42,520 bases of DNA, taken from Lysobacterales bacterium (GTDB lineage: Bacteria; Pseudomonadota; Gammaproteobacteria; Xanthomonadales; SZUA-36). How positions within the stretch are numbered: the stretch's first letter is position 1; the number at the start of each line of letters is the position of its first letter. Of this stretch, positions 42,095 through 42,520 are shown in pieces. Both the position numbers and the translations under genes were made by a program. The stretch is from assembly GCA_014238945.1 (NCBI GenBank), contig JABAAB010000057.1, forward strand, positions 1 through 42,520, given 5' to 3'. Below the pieces are notes generated by a model. That model did no database searches, was not told the origin of the DNA, and saw only the letters and a list, made by a program, of their open reading frames with translations.

Positions 42095-42520
42095 GATAAA
42101 CGTTCCTTCCGGTGGATTATTTAAGACCAGACACATCGTACAGAAGAATTCTTAGGCTTTCAATTACACCTAAGGTCCTCGCCTTAATCAGCGCTAGTAC
42201 CGCCTCGAGTGATGGATTTTACTACTGAATATGTACAATCACCAACTTGAAAATCACATGGTGGATAGGAAGTATAAACCACCTTATTTGCAATTCAGCA
42301 AAGTATCAGTGACCGTTGACCCCGTGCATATTTGACCTTTGCCGTCCCCGGGCCACCGGTGTACTGGTCATCGGTGCGCCTCAAACCGTCCCCTTTGGCC
42401 TCAAATGACTCCATTCCTGTAGCGCAGCCGATATCGGCCCCGGGCCAACCGCCCCCCAACATCAAACCAGCTTGAGCAGTCCCTCTGCAGGCCCCGGCGG
42501 TGCGCGCGCATCAGTGCCAA
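42095..42520. other. Right-end region without a recognisable gene
   Basis: No convincing coding region is seen. TGACCGTTGACCCCG and ATTTGACCTTTG near 42309-42340 form an imperfect direct repeat of the sort found at ends of IS21-like elements, but no transposase is present before the window ends. Confidence 0.4.

Noticed and set aside
1-42520. CRISPR arrays, tRNA or rRNA genes
   Set aside because: No regularly spaced repeats, cloverleaf with CCA-type end or conserved rRNA segments were seen on reading through.

Overview
The window looks like accessory chromosome from a marine-type gammaproteobacterium. The grounds are two long TonB-dependent receptors with the EExIVTAQKREQS plug start, many secreted or lipoprotein hydrolases, a PuuR-like XRE-cupin regulator and Gram-negative export signals. 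The genus cannot be fixed from the sequence. No rRNA, tRNA or CRISPR array was seen.

Region A (about 0.65-20.4 kb) is a scattered catabolic regulon. On the minus strand are five transcription units: (1) creatinase-like M24 protein, LLM flavin oxidoreductase, small alpha-beta-barrel-like protein and two tandem DUF1989 proteins; (2) MFS transporter and MBL-fold lipoprotein; (3) amidase; (4) TonB receptor, possibly followed by a sulfatase; (5) YtcJ-like amidohydrolase. Each is preceded by the same 21-bp box (ATCTAACTTTTGG-N2-AATTGT on the gene strand), then 18-19 bases, then a -10 element TAAACT or TACACT. Between the last box and a degenerate sixth copy, which faces the plus-strand MoaF-like and SDR genes, lies a LuxR-type regulator (17815-18663). 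I read this as one uptake and degradation pathway under one LuxR-family regulator. The enzymes (DUF1989 pair, metal-ligand-deficient creatinase-like protein, amidase, amidohydrolase, flavin monooxygenase, SDR) point to a nitrogenous substrate with C-N bonds, possibly guanidino, ureido or cyclic amide. A diheme cytochrome c, a gutted sulfatase and an MFS tail also lie here.

Region B (20.5-31.1 kb) holds an orphan PAS protein with its own terminator. After it comes a minus-strand operon of FKBP isomerase, class C beta-lactamase-family hydrolase, TolB-propeller/amidohydrolase lipoprotein, amidohydrolase, alpha/beta hydrolase and spermidine-dehydrogenase-like flavoprotein. The first four genes are joined by ATGA overlaps. 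A PuuR-like regulator sits upstream on the same strand.

Region C (31.2-40.4 kb, plus strand) is TonB receptor, DUF885 peptidase, a fused D-aminoacylase/DUF885 lipoprotein, DgcN and a truncated DgcA. It looks like import and breakdown of N-acylated or peptide-bound D-amino acids feeding D-glutamate conversion. An 18-bp perfect palindrome lies between the PuuR-like gene and this operon.

Region D (40.3-42.5 kb) is broken DNA: dgcA is cut and joined to the 3' part of a DUF4397 secreted-protein gene, followed by an integrase tail, a DUF423 tail and one small intact periplasmic protein gene. This is either an integration or deletion scar or an assembly join.
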